A stretch of DNA of 64,000 nt, from assembly GCF_019355395.1 (NCBI RefSeq), contig NZ_CP048829.1, forward strand, positions 1,240,001-1,304,000. Reading direction: 5' to 3'. The notes beneath the pieces are model-generated. The model did not search any database, was not told the origin of the DNA, and was given only the letters and a program-made list of their open reading frames with translations. Below, one piece after another: positions 34,467 to 44,249 of this stretch. A program made the position numbers and the translations under genes. Each line of letters begins with the position of its first letter. The stretch's first letter is position 1. This DNA is from Chordicoccus furentiruminis (lineage in GTDB: Bacteria; Bacillota; Clostridia; Lachnospirales; Lachnospiraceae).

Positions 34467-35573
34467 TCAGTCCGTGATGGTCTTCTCTGTATCCTTCTCG
34501 AAGTAATGCGTCTTGCTCATATCGAACGCGAACTTCACGGTGTCGCCTGCTCTTGCCGGCGTTCTCGGATTCACACGGGCAGTCATCTGGGAGCCCGCGA
34601 AATCGAAATACAGGAACACTTCAGCACCGAGCAGCTCGTAGACGCGGATCGGCGCCTCGATCGTCGCGTTGGCGTACTTCTCAAGATATTCCTTCTCGTC
34701 GTGGACGTCCTCCGGACGGATGCCGAGCACGACCGTCTTGCCATCATAAGCCTTCAGGGCGGACGCCTTGTCGGCCGGAACCTCAAGGGTATGGCCGCCG
34801 ACCTCGACTGTCACCTGGCCGCCCTTCGCGGACACCTTCGCGTCCATGAAGTTCATCTGCGGCGAGCCGATGAATCCGGCCACGAACTGGTTGCACGGAT
34901 GATCATAAAGGTTCTGCGGAGTATCGATCTGCTGAACCTCGCCGGCCTTCATCACGACGATTCTGGTTCCGAGCGTCATCGCCTCGGTCTGGTCATGCGT
35001 GACGTAGATGATCGTCGCGCCGAGTCTCTGATGCAGTCTGGAGATCTCGGTTCTCATCTGAACACGGAGCTTCGCGTCCAGATTGGACAGCGGCTCGTCC
35101 ATCAGGAAGACCTTCGGGTTACGGACGATCGCACGGCCCATCGCGACACGCTGTCTCTGGCCGCCGGACAGAGCCTTCGGCTTTCTGTCAAGGAGCTGAT
35201 CAAGATCAAGGATCTTGGCCGCCTCTCTGACCTGCTTGTCGATGACATCCTTCGGGACCTTGCGGAGTTTCAGGCCGAACGCCATGTTGTCATACACGGT
35301 CATATGCGGATACAGAGCATAGTTCTGGAAGACCATCGCGATATCACGGTCCTTCGGCTCGACATCGTTCATCACCTTGCCGTCGATCTTCAGCGTACCG
35401 CCCGTGATATCCTCAAGGCCGGCGATCATACGGAGCGTCGTGGACTTTCCGCAGCCGGACGGTCCGACGAAGATGATGAATTCCTTGTCCGCGACATCGA
35501 GGTTGAAATCCTTGACCGCCTTGAATCCGTTCGGATAGGTCTTGTCAATATGCTCAAGTGAAAGACTTGCCAT
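34467..35573 (-). CDS. msmK: Sugar ABC importer ATPase, MsmK/UgpC type
   Basis: This 368-aa ATPase powers Msm/Mal-type sugar importers. It has Walker A GPSGCGKST (37-45), signature LSGGQRQR, Walker B VFLMDEPLSNLD and a C-terminal OB-fold regulatory domain (VLGIRPEDVHDE). It is the only importer ATPase in the window and is transcribed alone, so it probably serves both malEFG and msmEFG, as MsmK does in streptococci. A CcpA-like site overlaps its promoter region. Confidence 0.92.
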   Translation of the reverse strand: MASLSLEHIDKTYPNGFKAVKDFNLDVADKEFIIFVGPSGCGKSTTLRMIAGLEDITGGTLKIDGKVMNDVEPKDRDIAMVFQNYALYPHMTVYDNMAFGLKLRKVPKDVIDKQVREAAKILDLDQLLDRKPKALSGGQRQRVAMGRAIVRNPKVFLMDEPLSNLDAKLRVQMRTEISRLHQRLGATIIYVTHDQTEAMTLGTRIVVMKAGEVQQIDTPQNLYDHPCNQFVAGFIGSPQMNFMDAKVSAKGGQVTVEVGGHTLEVPADKASALKAYDGKTVVLGIRPEDVHDEKEYLEKYANATIEAPIRVYELLGAEVFLYFDFAGSQMTARVNPRTPARAGDTVKFAFDMSKTHYFEKDTEKTITD

Positions 35574-35671
35574 TGGTTTTATCCTCCTGAAAGATTAGCA
35601 TCGGCACAGCCGGCCGATCAGAAAAACGATTCTCTCAAGCCCGTCTCTGCTGTCTTTGAACTGTTACACAC

Positions 35672-35704
35672 AGTATACTGTCAGCCTGTATGGAAACGCT
35701 ATGG
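35672..35704 (-). promoter_or_regulatory. msmK promoter region with a cre-like site
   Basis: A -10 TATACT lies at 35672-35677. TGGAAACGCTATGG (35691-35704) matches most of the CcpA cre pattern TGNAANCGNTNNCA and would cover the -35 position, where no good -35 is seen. Carbon-catabolite control of the shared ATPase would be logical. Confidence 0.45.
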
Positions 35705-35714
35705 AAGCCTGTAC

Positions 35715-35755
35715 AAAAAAAGTATGAATTCGTTGCCACTTTGACGAAAGAATTC
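35715..35755 (-). terminator. Terminator after greA
   Basis: GAATTC arms (35726-35731 and 35750-35755) with further TCGT / ACGA pairing, followed on the minus strand by ATACTTTTTTTG. It starts 3 nt after the greA stop. Confidence 0.75.
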
Positions 35756-35757
35756 GC

Positions 35758-36261
35758 TCAGAACGCCCTGATCGTGTCGCCGGCCTCTCCCTCGTCCGCG
35801 CCGATCCGCTTCACCACCACGTCGTAGCCGGCGTTCTCGTTCACCTTCACATGGACGGTGTCGCCGGCCTTGTGGTGCAGCAGCGCCCGCCCCAGCGGCG
35901 AGTCGATGGAGATCAGGTTCTTCAGCGAGTTGCCGCGGATCGTCGTCACGATCCGGAAAGTCTCTGTCTCGTCGTCCTCGGGGAAATAGACCTCTACGCT
36001 CTTATCCATCGACACCTCGTCCGCCGCCGCGTGGTCCTCGATGATGACGGCCGTCTTGATCATATTCTCGAGGTAGCGGATCCGGCTCTCATTCTGCCGC
36101 TTCGCGCTCTTCGCCGCGTGGTACTCGAAATTCTCCGACAGATCGCCCTGTGCTCTGGCCTCCTGCACCTCCGCGATCAGCTGAGGCTGCAGCTTCAGCC
36201 TGCGCTCATCGATTTCGGCCTGCATTTTCTCAATATCGCCCTTCGTCAGTCTGTCATGCAT
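35758..36261 (-). CDS. greA: Transcription elongation factor GreA
   Basis: This 167-aa protein has the GreA layout: an N-terminal coiled coil with EVQEARAQGDLSENFEYHAAK, which holds the acidic tip that promotes transcript cleavage in RNA polymerase, and a C-terminal FKBP-like domain ending SPLGRALLHHKAGDTVHV. The ATG at 36261 is used; the open frame further upstream overlaps the preceding gene. It follows a small conserved protein by 22 bp. Confidence 0.93.
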   Translation of the reverse strand: MHDRLTKGDIEKMQAEIDERRLKLQPQLIAEVQEARAQGDLSENFEYHAAKSAKRQNESRIRYLENMIKTAVIIEDHAAADEVSMDKSVEVYFPEDDETETFRIVTTIRGNSLKNLISIDSPLGRALLHHKAGDTVHVKVNENAGYDVVVKRIGADEGEAGDTIRAF

Positions 36262-36283
36262 CACTACCGCACTCTTCCCTTTC

Positions 36284-36544
36284 TCATTCCTCAAGCACTT
36301 CAAATTCCAGATAATCGAAGTCCACGTCTTCGATGAAGCTGTCCCGCCGGAACCGGGTCTTCGACGTGCGCTGAAACTCCCGGACATTGACGTCAAGCCA
36401 CTGGGGCACGGCCAGATCGAAGATCATGCAGACCTCATTCAGACAATGAAATATCCGGTGTGTCCTCGTGTCGTCGCTGCAGTCCTCGACCACCGTGTCC
36501 CGCAGCAGATGGTTGTCCTTCCAGATCCTCGCCCAGATTCTCAT
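36284..36544 (-). CDS. Small conserved protein of unknown function
   Basis: This 86-aa protein (MRIWARIWKDNHLLRDTVVE...) is acidic toward its C-terminus (DSFIEDVDFDYLEFEVLEE). It resembles small hypothetical proteins common in Clostridia but no domain is recognised. The ATG at 36544 is chosen because GGAGG lies 4 nt upstream. It is directly upstream of greA and probably in the same transcript. Confidence 0.75.
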   Translation of the reverse strand: MRIWARIWKDNHLLRDTVVEDCSDDTRTHRIFHCLNEVCMIFDLAVPQWLDVNVREFQRTSKTRFRRDSFIEDVDFDYLEFEVLEE

Positions 36545-36775
36545 GGCTCCTCCGTTTCTCCGCCCGCAGGAACAGCAGGACGGAGGATGCTCTCCCCCGT
36601 CCGCCCTTTTCGGAAACAGTCTGATTATAGCGGACGCGGCGTGCCGCGTAAAGCGGCTTCCGGTCCCGACGGGGCGGAGAGGAGCCGGAAGCCGTCCTGT
36701 CATACGGCGGGCCGCCGTCCCGGTTTCTGCCCGGAGCGGCGGCCCGCCGTGTCTTCCTGTCTGTGAAACAGCTGT

Positions 36776-37663
36776 TTATCCCTTCACCGCGCCGGAGACC
36801 ATTCCCTTGATGATCTCCTTGCTGAAGATAAAGTAGAGGATGACGACCGGAGCCATGGTGATCAGCATCGCCGCCATCTGCTTCGGATAATCGGAAGCGA
36901 ACTGGCCCTTGAACTGCGTCAGCGCCAGGGGTACAGTCTGGAGCGACACATCCTTGATCAGGACCAGCGCGAAGGAGAATTCATTCCAGCACCCGAACAC
37001 CTGAATGATGCCGACCGTCGTCAGAATCGGGCGGCAGATCGGAAAAATGATCTGCCAGAGCGTCTGGGAGAAGGAGCTTCCGTCGATGGCCGCCGCCTCC
37101 TCGAGTGACGTCGGGATCGATTTGACGAACCCTTCCACCAGAAAGATGCCCATCGGCAGGCCGAAGGAGATATACGGAAGAAGCAGCGTATACCACTTGT
37201 TCGAGATGCCGCACTGCTTGAAAACCACATAGATCGGAACCAGCAGCGAGTGGATCGGGATCAGCATACCCATCAGGAACATCACGTAGAGCGCCCGGTT
37301 TCCTCTGAATTTCACCCGTGCGAGGATGTAGCCGACGATAAAGCTGAAGAGGATGATCGCCACGATCGAAATCGCCGTGGTCCGGACGCTGTTCAGCATG
37401 GACTGAGCGAGATGGTAATCCGGGTTCGTCAGAATCCGGATATAGTTGACAAGCGTCGGATGCTTCGGAAGGCCCACGATGTCGGCGTTGAACACGCGCT
37501 TTTCCTTCAGCGACGAGTACAGCATCCAGATAATCGGGAAAATGCATGAGATCGAAAAAACGATCAGAATCAGATTGATGAAGAAACCGCCGATTCCCCG
37601 CCGGATCTTTGCGCCGGCCGAGAGCGCGGACGATTTTCTGACTGTTGCCGCGGCTGCTGCCAT
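36776..37663 (-). CDS. msmG: Carbohydrate ABC transporter permease, MsmG/MalG-like
   Basis: This permease of about 295 aa has six predicted helices and the EAA loop (EAAAIDGSSFSQTLWQIIFP). It ends KGMVSGAVKG. It partners the upstream MsmF-like permease; the stop of that gene is 5 bp before this ATG. The ATG at 37663 has AAGGAGG 10 nt upstream. By context it imports cellobiose or cellodextrins. Confidence 0.9.
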   Translation of the reverse strand: MAAAAATVRKSSALSAGAKIRRGIGGFFINLILIVFSISCIFPIIWMLYSSLKEKRVFNADIVGLPKHPTLVNYIRILTNPDYHLAQSMLNSVRTTAISIVAIILFSFIVGYILARVKFRGNRALYVMFLMGMLIPIHSLLVPIYVVFKQCGISNKWYTLLLPYISFGLPMGIFLVEGFVKSIPTSLEEAAAIDGSSFSQTLWQIIFPICRPILTTVGIIQVFGCWNEFSFALVLIKDVSLQTVPLALTQFKGQFASDYPKQMAAMLITMAPVVILYFIFSKEIIKGMVSGAVKG

Positions 37664-37668
37664 AGTGC

Positions 37669-38562
37669 TCACGCCTCCTTCCCTTCGGTTGCTTTTCTGA
37701 TCGCCCACTGCGAGCCGCCGATCACGGCCAGCGACAGGACGAAGATCGCGACGGAAATGCAGCTCCCGTAGCCCATGTTGGACTGCTCAAACGAGACCGT
37801 ATATCCGTACATCGCCATCACCATCGACGATGTTCCGGGTCCGCCGGACGTCATGACGTAAATGTTGTCGAAGGCCTTCATGTTTCCGGCAATGCAGAGT
37901 GTGATGCAGACGAGCATCGTGTTCTTGATCAGCGGCAGCGTGATATAAACTGCTTTCTGAAAGCCGTTGGCCCCGTCGATCTCGGCACTCTCGAAAATCT
38001 CCGTGTCGATCGAGGCGATCGCGGAAAGAATGATCACCATATAATAGCCGATGTACTGCCAGATCAGCGGGATCGTGACGTACAGCATGACATGCTTGGA
38101 GTCATTCAGCCAGACCTGACAGAGGTCGCCCCGGCCGATGGCCTTTAGAAACCAGTTGATCAGACCGTATCTGTAGTGATAGATCATGTTCCAGATCAGG
38201 CCGATGCAGACCGCCGCGATGGTGCTCGGAAAGAAGCCGAACGTCCGGTGGATGCCTTTTAGTCTGGCCGTCTTGGAATTGACCAGCATCACCATGACAA
38301 ACGCGATGCCGACCTGCCCGATGATGCAGGCCACTACCAGATAGATGTTGTGACCGAAGGCCTGCCAGAAGATCTTGTCATGGAAAAGCTGGCTGTAGTT
38401 CTGGAATCCGATGAAGCTCTTGTTCGGCCCGCCCTTCCATTCGAAGAAGCTGTAGACGAAGGCCGTGATCAGAGGCACAAACACCGTGAAGACAAACATC
38501 GCGACGGGAACCAGAAGATAGAGAAAAACGGTTCTGTGCTTCGGTTTGATGGTTGTCAGCAT
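37669..38562 (-). CDS. msmF: Carbohydrate ABC transporter permease, MsmF-like
   Basis: This 297-aa permease has six predicted helices and the EAA-type loop (ESAEIDGANGFQKAVYITLP). It is separated from the binding-protein gene by a terminator-like hairpin at 38599-38635. Together with MsmG it forms the membrane channel. Confidence 0.9.
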   Translation of the reverse strand: MLTTIKPKHRTVFLYLLVPVAMFVFTVFVPLITAFVYSFFEWKGGPNKSFIGFQNYSQLFHDKIFWQAFGHNIYLVVACIIGQVGIAFVMVMLVNSKTARLKGIHRTFGFFPSTIAAVCIGLIWNMIYHYRYGLINWFLKAIGRGDLCQVWLNDSKHVMLYVTIPLIWQYIGYYMVIILSAIASIDTEIFESAEIDGANGFQKAVYITLPLIKNTMLVCITLCIAGNMKAFDNIYVMTSGGPGTSSMVMAMYGYTVSFEQSNMGYGSCISVAIFVLSLAVIGGSQWAIRKATEGKEA

Positions 38563-38593
38563 ATCTGACTCCCCCTCTCAATCTGAATGTCGG

Positions 38594-38635
38594 AAAAAGC
38601 CGTTCCACCCGCCCCCTCAAAGCAGGTGGAACGGC
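38594..38635 (-). terminator. Partial terminator between msmE and msmF
   Basis: GCCGTTCCACCTGC / GC(G)GGTGGAACGGC hairpin followed by TTTTTCC on the minus strand. It lies 43 nt after the msmE stop and 32 nt before the msmF start. It mirrors the hairpin between malE and malF. Confidence 0.8.
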
Positions 38636-38677
38636 CCGTATTGACTGCGCGTCCGACGTATCTCGGAAACGTCCGTG

Positions 38678-40090
38678 TCAGGATGCCGAAGATTCAACGT
38701 CCGCCGTCGAAGCCGTGCCGGCCGCGTCAGCCAGATAGTTCTGCTCATACGCGTCCTGCGCGTCCTTCGCCACATCCTCCGGAGACTTCTCTCCGTTCAG
38801 CATGCTCTGAAGATCCTGATTCATGATGCCCCAGACCGCGCTGTTGATGTAGGAGTCATAGATCTCGCACTTCGTTGTGTCGACATAGCTGTAGTTGTAG
38901 AAGTCCTGAACCACCTGATCGAACTTGGAGAGGTCGACGTCGTCCACCTTGGTCAGTCCGCCGAGGGCGTACTTCTCAGCCACATAGGAGGCAAAAGCCG
39001 GTCCGGTCAGTTCCTGAGCCAGATCGATGCAGGCCGCCAGCTTGTCCGGATCATCCGCGACCTTGCTGTTGAAGGCCACCGCGTAGCCAAGGCCGATGTT
39101 CTGGGAGTCGGCATCCTCGGTCGCATCCGCCGGCTGCGGAAGAACCGCAAATCCGATGTTGTTGTACTTGTCCTCGTCGTCCGCCTTCAGCGTAGCCGCG
39201 ATGTAGGACTCATCCCAGTTTCCGCCGATGAAGGCCGCCGCGTCGCCGCTGATGTAATATTCACGCGCATCCTCGTTGGTGACGGAGTTGAAGTCCTCGT
39301 TGAAGATCTTCGTCTCGGTGAAGAGATGCTGCATCTCCTTCAGCGCTGCCACGAACTTGTCGTCCGTGAAAGCCGCGCCGCTGCCGTCGATCAGGCTCTG
39401 GAACCAGTCCTTGCCGGTGTAACGGTCGCCCAGCGTGCTCAGGAAGTCGGAGTTGGCCTGCCACTGACCGCCGTTTCCGAACGCCACCGTGGTGATGCCC
39501 TTTCCGTTGAAGTACTCGGAAGCCTTCTCCACATCATCCCAGTTATCCGGGAACTTGTCGTATCCGGCGTCCTTCCACATCTGCTTGTCATAGATCACAA
39601 CGGTGCAGGTGCCGCCGGTCAGAACCGGATAGCCGTAAACCTTGTCGCCGTCTTTGAACGGTGTGAAATAGTCCTGCTCATAGTCATCGTAGTAAGGAGA
39701 AGCCTTGATCGTGTCGGTGAGATCCATGATCAGGCCCTGCTTCGCCCACTGCTTCGTGTTCATACCCTGAAGCAGGAAGACATCCGGAAGATCGCCTGCC
39801 GCCGCCAGCGTGGCGATCTGGGTCTTGTACTCGTCATTGGCGAGAACGTTCTCCTTGACGCTGATATCCGAATGCGCGTCCTCCCACGCCTTCAGCGTTG
39901 TCCGGAAGCCGTCGGAGCCGCCGTTGCCTTCCGCCTCTTCGGATGTCGAGAAATGCATCAGGTTGATGTCACCCTTGTAGGCGAGATCATTGTTCGCGAC
40001 CGGCGTCGCCGCGCTGACGACCGTCGTGGCACCCATCGCTGCGACCAGAGCGGCCGCCAGAGCTGTGCTGACCATTTTCTTTCTGTTCAT
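38678..40090 (-). CDS. msmE: Extracellular sugar-binding protein, MsmE-like
   Basis: This 470-aa binding protein has an N-terminal signal peptide ([20 protein letters not shown], cleavage near ATTVVSA) without a clear lipobox Cys. The solute-binding fold follows, with [16 protein letters not shown] near the N-terminus. The neighbouring cellobiose phosphorylase points to cellobiose/cellodextrin as ligand. It follows the LacI-type regulator by 81 bp across a GC-rich hairpin. Confidence 0.9.
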   Translation of the reverse strand: MNRKKMVSTALAAALVAAMGATTVVSAATPVANNDLAYKGDINLMHFSTSEEAEGNGGSDGFRTTLKAWEDAHSDISVKENVLANDEYKTQIATLAAAGDLPDVFLLQGMNTKQWAKQGLIMDLTDTIKASPYYDDYEQDYFTPFKDGDKVYGYPVLTGGTCTVVIYDKQMWKDAGYDKFPDNWDDVEKASEYFNGKGITTVAFGNGGQWQANSDFLSTLGDRYTGKDWFQSLIDGSGAAFTDDKFVAALKEMQHLFTETKIFNEDFNSVTNEDAREYYISGDAAAFIGGNWDESYIAATLKADDEDKYNNIGFAVLPQPADATEDADSQNIGLGYAVAFNSKVADDPDKLAACIDLAQELTGPAFASYVAEKYALGGLTKVDDVDLSKFDQVVQDFYNYSYVDTTKCEIYDSYINSAVWGIMNQDLQSMLNGEKSPEDVAKDAQDAYEQNYLADAAGTASTADVESSAS

Positions 40091-40134
40091 ATTGTTCCTC
40101 CTCTTATTGTTGCTTGTGAGAAATGTATTATGCA

Positions 40135-40158
40135 GGGCGGCGCATCAGCAGGCCGCCC
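40135..40158 (-). other. Hairpin between the regulator and msmE genes
   Basis: GGGCGGC / GCCGCCC stem with a 10-nt loop and no U-run. It may stabilise the 5' end of an msmE message or reduce readthrough from the regulator gene. No separate promoter for msmE is clear. Confidence 0.45.
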
Positions 40159-40171
40159 GGGCATACTGTTT

Positions 40172-41194
40172 TTACTCCTGCCGGGTCAGATTCCTCACGG
40201 AATTGCCCTTCAGCAGCCTCCCCTCCACCACGGTCCGGTCGATCAGCGCCGTCTTCGGGTGCTCGATCATCCCGATGAGCTTCTCAGCCGCGATCCGTCC
40301 GATAGACGCCGTGTCCTGTTCGATCGTGGTGATCTTCGGCTCAAGCATTCTCGCGATATCGATGCCGTCGTAGCCGCAGATGGAAACATCCTCAGGGATC
40401 GAAAGCCCCCTCTCCTTCAGTGCGTTGACACCCCCGATGGCGGCCAGATCATCCGGGTACAGGATACAGGTCGGCGGCTCCGGAAGATCCAGCAGCCGCT
40501 TCGTGACCTCGCAGCAGCGCTCCGGGTTACGGTAGTCACCGTCCGTCACATACTCCTCCCGCACCGGAATCTGAAGACTTTCCAGCGTGTGATAGAAGGA
40601 TCCGATCCGGTTTCTCGTGACCGGGGACTGATCGCCGCCGGTGATGTAGGCGATCCGCCGGTGCCCCATCTCCGCCGCGTAGGTGACCAGCGCCCGCATA
40701 CCTCCGATATTGTCCGAGATAACGGACGGCTTGCTGTCGTAGGTGTGGTCGATGGTGACCACCGGGATCTCGCTCCGGATCAGCTCCGCGACCTCCTCCT
40801 GATTGAAGTCCACGTTGGCGACCACAACACCATCCAGACCGCGGTAGCGGCTGTGCTCAAGAAACGTCATTCTGTGGTTCGTCCGATTGGCGTTGAGAAA
40901 CGTAAGATCGTAGCCTTCCGATTCCACCTTGTCCTTGAAGCTGTTGAGGATCGAACCGAAGTAGTCCTGCATCAGGCCGTTGCCCGCCCGGTCGACGAAC
41001 AGAACACCGACATTGTAGGACCGGCTGGTCTTCAGCGCCCTTGCGGAAGCGTTGGGGAAATACCCCATCTCCTGCGCGGCCGCTCTCACCATCTGCTTGG
41101 TGGCTTCCGAGATGTCACTGTGGTTGTTGAGGGCTTTGCTGACGGTCGCCACAGACACGCCGCATCGAAGAGAAATATCCCGCATGGATACCAT
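40172..41194 (-). CDS. LacI-family regulator of the cellobiose unit
   Basis: This protein of about 340 aa has the LacI helix-turn-helix (VSMRDISLRCGVSVATVSKA) and a sugar-binding-protein-like sensor domain with SVCGYDGIDIARMLEPKITT. The ATG at 41194 is used because AAAGGAGG lies upstream. A 14-nt sequence just downstream of its own promoter (41227-41240) is repeated identically before the cellobiose phosphorylase gene, so it probably represses both itself and that gene until cellobiose or a derivative is present. Confidence 0.9.
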   Translation of the reverse strand: MVSMRDISLRCGVSVATVSKALNNHSDISEATKQMVRAAAQEMGYFPNASARALKTSRSYNVGVLFVDRAGNGLMQDYFGSILNSFKDKVESEGYDLTFLNANRTNHRMTFLEHSRYRGLDGVVVANVDFNQEEVAELIRSEIPVVTIDHTYDSKPSVISDNIGGMRALVTYAAEMGHRRIAYITGGDQSPVTRNRIGSFYHTLESLQIPVREEYVTDGDYRNPERCCEVTKRLLDLPEPPTCILYPDDLAAIGGVNALKERGLSIPEDVSICGYDGIDIARMLEPKITTIEQDTASIGRIAAEKLIGMIEHPKTALIDRTVVEGRLLKGNSVRNLTRQE

Positions 41195-41226
41195 CTCCGG
41201 GCCCTCCTTTCCGTCTCTCTGTGTTT

Positions 41227-41276
41227 CCTTAATCGTTTTCGCAGCCTCAATATAGTTCATTTTGCCCGTTTGTGCA
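41227..41276 (-). promoter_or_regulatory. Promoter and operator of the LacI-type regulator gene
   Basis: TTGCAC (41271-41276), 17-bp spacer, TATATT (41248-41253) on the minus strand. The candidate operator CTTAATCGTTTTCG (plus strand, 41227-41240) lies right at the start site. Confidence 0.7.
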
Positions 41277-41457
41277 AGCTTTTTTATGTTTTTTCCGTGA
41301 TTATGACATTATTTTGTCAGATTGTTCAAATAGTAAGCGGCATTATTTCGCAACATCAATAAAAATCCCGCGTCGAAACCCTGAAACATTCCGTCCCGTC
41401 CCGTTTCGACATGTTTTCAGTCTCTTCCCGTCCTTCCGAAAATGCCTTAAAAACCCA

Positions 41458-41528
41458 TTGATTTCGGTCTTTTCCCTCTTTATAATAATAAGCACCCAGG
41501 AGGGAAGGGATTAACTTAATCGTTTTCG
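41458..41528 (+). promoter_or_regulatory. Promoter and operator of the cellobiose phosphorylase gene
   Basis: TTGATT (41458-41463), 17-bp spacer, perfect TATAAT (41481-41486). The operator candidate CTTAATCGTTTTCG (41515-41528) starts about 22 bp after the expected start site, a repressing position. Confidence 0.8.
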
Positions 41529-41550
41529 AAAAGTTCTCAGACAACTTTTC
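41528..41550 (+). other. 5' UTR hairpin before the cellobiose phosphorylase start
   Basis: GAAAAGTT / AACTTTTC stem with a 7-nt loop, immediately before the Shine-Dalgarno AAAGGAG (41553-41559). It overlaps the operator by one base. It could stabilise the message. Confidence 0.55.
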
Positions 41551-41566
41551 ACAAAGGAGACTATCT

Positions 41567-44002
41567 ATGAATTTCGGACACTTCGATGATGAGGCGATGG
41601 AATACGTCATCACCACGCCGAGAACTCCGCTGCCCTGGATCAACTATCTGGGATGCCGGGATTTCTTCACTCTGATTTCCAATACCTGCGGAGGCTACTC
41701 CTTCTATAAGGATGCGAAGCTGCTCCGACTCACCCGCTACCGCTACAATTCCGTTCCCTATGACAACAACGGAACCTACTTCTATATTAAAGACGGGGAC
41801 ACGGTCTGGAATCCTGGATGGCAGCCGACCCAGACGGAGCTGGACACCTACGAGTGCCGCCACGGTCTCGGATACAGCCGTTTCCGTTCCTCAAAAAACG
41901 GCATCGGTGCGGACCTTCTCTGCTTCGTCCCGCTGACGGATACCTGCGAGGTCCAGCGGCTCCGTCTCTCCAACACTTCGGAAGAGACGAAGGAGATCCG
42001 CCTCTTTTCCTATGTGGAATGGTGCCTGTGGAACGCGATGGACGACATGACGAATTTCCAGCGCAATCTTTCGACCGGTGAAGTGGAGGTGGAGGGTTCT
42101 GTCATCTATCACAAGACCGAGTATCGGGAGCGGCGCAATCATTTCGCCGTCTACGCCGTCAACGCGCCGGTGGATGCCTTTGATACGTCAAGAGACGCCT
42201 TTATCGGCACCTACGGCGGACCGGACCGCCCGGAGGCGGTGCTTGCCGGCGCGGATACGAACTCCGTGGCGTCCGGATGGTATCCCGTGGCGTCCCATCA
42301 GATCAACCTCACGCTGAAGCCGGGCGAGAGCCGTTCCCTGGTCTTCGTCCTCGGATACTGTGAGAATCCGGAGGACCGGAAGTGGGAGGCTCCGGGCGTC
42401 ATCAACAAGGAGCCGGCCCGGCGCCTGCTGGCCCGCTACCGGACCGACGCCGACGTGGAGCGGGCTTTCCGTGAACTGAAGGATTACTGGAAGGACCTGC
42501 TCTCCGCCTTCCATGTGGAGACGAAGAACGACAGGGTGAACCGGATGGTCAATATCTGGAACCAGTACCAGTGCATGGTCACCTTCAATATGAGCCGCTC
42601 CGCCTCCTACTTCGAGTCCGGTATCGGGCGGGGCATGGGATTCCGTGATTCCTGTCAGGATCTGCTGGGTTTCGTCCACCTGATCCCGGACCGCGCCCGC
42701 CAGCGCATCATCGACATCGCGTCGACACAGTTCGAGGACGGATCGGCCTACCACCAGTACCAGCCGCTCACAAAGAAAGGGAACTCGGATATCGGATCGG
42801 GCTTCAACGACGATCCGCTCTGGCTGATCGCCTGCACATCGGCCTACGTCCGGGAGAGCGGCGATCTGAGCATCCTTGAGGAGCTGGTGCCCTACAACAA
42901 TGATGAATCCAAAGCCACGCCGCTCTTTGAGCATCTGACCCGCAGTTTCCGCTTCACCGCTACTCACAAGGGGCCGCACGGGCTGCCGCTCATCGGACGC
43001 GCCGACTGGAACGACTGTCTGAACCTCAACTGCTTCTCGGAGCATCCGGGCGAGGCGTTCCAGACCTTCGGACCGTCGGAGGGGCCGGTGGCGGAATCTG
43101 TCTTCATCGGCGGTATGTTCGTCAAGTACGGGCGCGAATACGCGGATCTCTGTGACCTTCTCGGAAAAACGGAGGAGGCCGCCGGCGCCCGGGCTGAGGT
43201 GGAGGAGATGGAGAAGACGCTGCTCGGCACCGGCTGGGACGGCGAGTGGTTCGTCCGCGCCTACGACGCCTTCGGACACAAGGTCGGTTCCCGGGAATGC
43301 GAGGAAGGCAAAATCTACATCGAGCCGCAGGGCTTCTGTGTGCTGGCCGGCGTGGGAAAGGAAGGCGGTCAGGCGGAGCAGGCGCTGGCATCCGTCCGGA
43401 AATATCTCGATACGGAATACGGCATCATGATCCTCCAGCCCGCCTACACCCGGTATCATCTCGAGCTGGGCGAGATTTCCTCCTACCCGCCGGGATATAA
43501 GGAAAACGCCGGTATCTTCTGCCACAACAACCCCTGGATCTCCATCGCCGAGACGGTGCTCGGCCACGGGGACCGTGCCTTCGAGGTCTACCGGAAGACC
43601 TGCCCCGCATACCTTCAGGAGAAGAGCGACATCCACAAGACCGAGCCCTATGTCTACTCCCAGATGGTCGCGGGGCGCGACGCCCGGTACTTCGGCCAGG
43701 GTAAGAACAGCTGGCTCACCGGCACCGCGGCCTGGACGTTCGTGAATATCTCCCAGTATATTCTCGGCGTTTATCCGACGCTGAAGGGGCTCGAAATCAA
43801 TCCCTGCGTACCCCGCGATTTCGGCGACTTCCGGATTCAGCGCCGTTACCGCGGCGTCACGTATCAGATCGACGTGATCACGAACGGGGCTGAAAAGGGC
43901 GTGAAGTCGATGACCGTGGACGGCGTACCGGTTGAAGGCTGCATCATTCCCTTCGACGCGTCAAAAAAGACCGTGCATGTCCGGGTGGAGATGGGAGCCT
44001 GA
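41567..44002 (+). CDS. Cellobiose phosphorylase (GH94)
   Basis: This 811-aa enzyme cleaves cellobiose with phosphate to glucose-1-phosphate and glucose. It has the full GH94 architecture: N-terminal beta-sandwich ([20 protein letters not shown]), linker, (alpha/alpha)6 barrel with [15 protein letters not shown], and the catalytic Asp in [12 protein letters not shown]. The length equals that of characterised clostridial cellobiose phosphorylases. Close relatives act on cellodextrins or chitobiose, but the N-terminal and active-site segments fit cellobiose best. It is divergent from the LacI-type regulator and MsmEFG importer. Confidence 0.92.
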   Translation: MNFGHFDDEAMEYVITTPRTPLPWINYLGCRDFFTLISNTCGGYSFYKDAKLLRLTRYRYNSVPYDNNGTYFYIKDGDTVWNPGWQPTQTELDTYECRHGLGYSRFRSSKNGIGADLLCFVPLTDTCEVQRLRLSNTSEETKEIRLFSYVEWCLWNAMDDMTNFQRNLSTGEVEVEGSVIYHKTEYRERRNHFAVYAVNAPVDAFDTSRDAFIGTYGGPDRPEAVLAGADTNSVASGWYPVASHQINLTLKPGESRSLVFVLGYCENPEDRKWEAPGVINKEPARRLLARYRTDADVERAFRELKDYWKDLLSAFHVETKNDRVNRMVNIWNQYQCMVTFNMSRSASYFESGIGRGMGFRDSCQDLLGFVHLIPDRARQRIIDIASTQFEDGSAYHQYQPLTKKGNSDIGSGFNDDPLWLIACTSAYVRESGDLSILEELVPYNNDESKATPLFEHLTRSFRFTATHKGPHGLPLIGRADWNDCLNLNCFSEHPGEAFQTFGPSEGPVAESVFIGGMFVKYGREYADLCDLLGKTEEAAGARAEVEEMEKTLLGTGWDGEWFVRAYDAFGHKVGSRECEEGKIYIEPQGFCVLAGVGKEGGQAEQALASVRKYLDTEYGIMILQPAYTRYHLELGEISSYPPGYKENAGIFCHNNPWISIAETVLGHGDRAFEVYRKTCPAYLQEKSDIHKTEPYVYSQMVAGRDARYFGQGKNSWLTGTAAWTFVNISQYILGVYPTLKGLEINPCVPRDFGDFRIQRRYRGVTYQIDVITNGAEKGVKSMTVDGVPVEGCIIPFDASKKTVHVRVEMGA

Positions 44003-44046
44003 TCATAACGAGGACCGGAGGCGCAAACCTCTGCCGCTCCCTCACA

Positions 44047-44071
44047 GCGCGGCGCAGACCGTGCGCCGCGC
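44047..44071. other. GC-rich hairpin in the phosphorylase-ahcY gap
   Basis: GCGCGGCGCA / TGCGCCGCGC is a perfect 10-bp stem with a GACCG loop. It contains the 16-mer GCAGACCGTGCGCCGC, also found in the tandem repeat at 19724-19739. Confidence 0.7.
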
Positions 44072-44152
44072 GTGTTCCGGAAAATTTCACCCGGCTCAAA
44101 TTCCCGCCGGGAAATACTCGCCCGAACCCGGCAGACTGAAGCCCATACACAG

Positions 44153-44196
44153 GGAAGCGGCGGGGACGGACCGATTGGTCCGTCCCCGCCGCTTCC
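44153..44196. terminator. Perfect 20-bp hairpin between convergent genes
   Basis: GGAAGCGGCGGGGACGGACC pairs perfectly with 44177-44196 around a GATT loop. It lacks a U-run on either strand but sits between the convergent phosphorylase and ahcY genes, so a terminator or RNA-stabilising role is likely. Confidence 0.6.
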
Positions 44197-44249
44197 TCAC
44201 GTTCAGTTCCTGCCCCGTATGGCCGGGCTTCGTCCGCCGGCCTCTCGGC

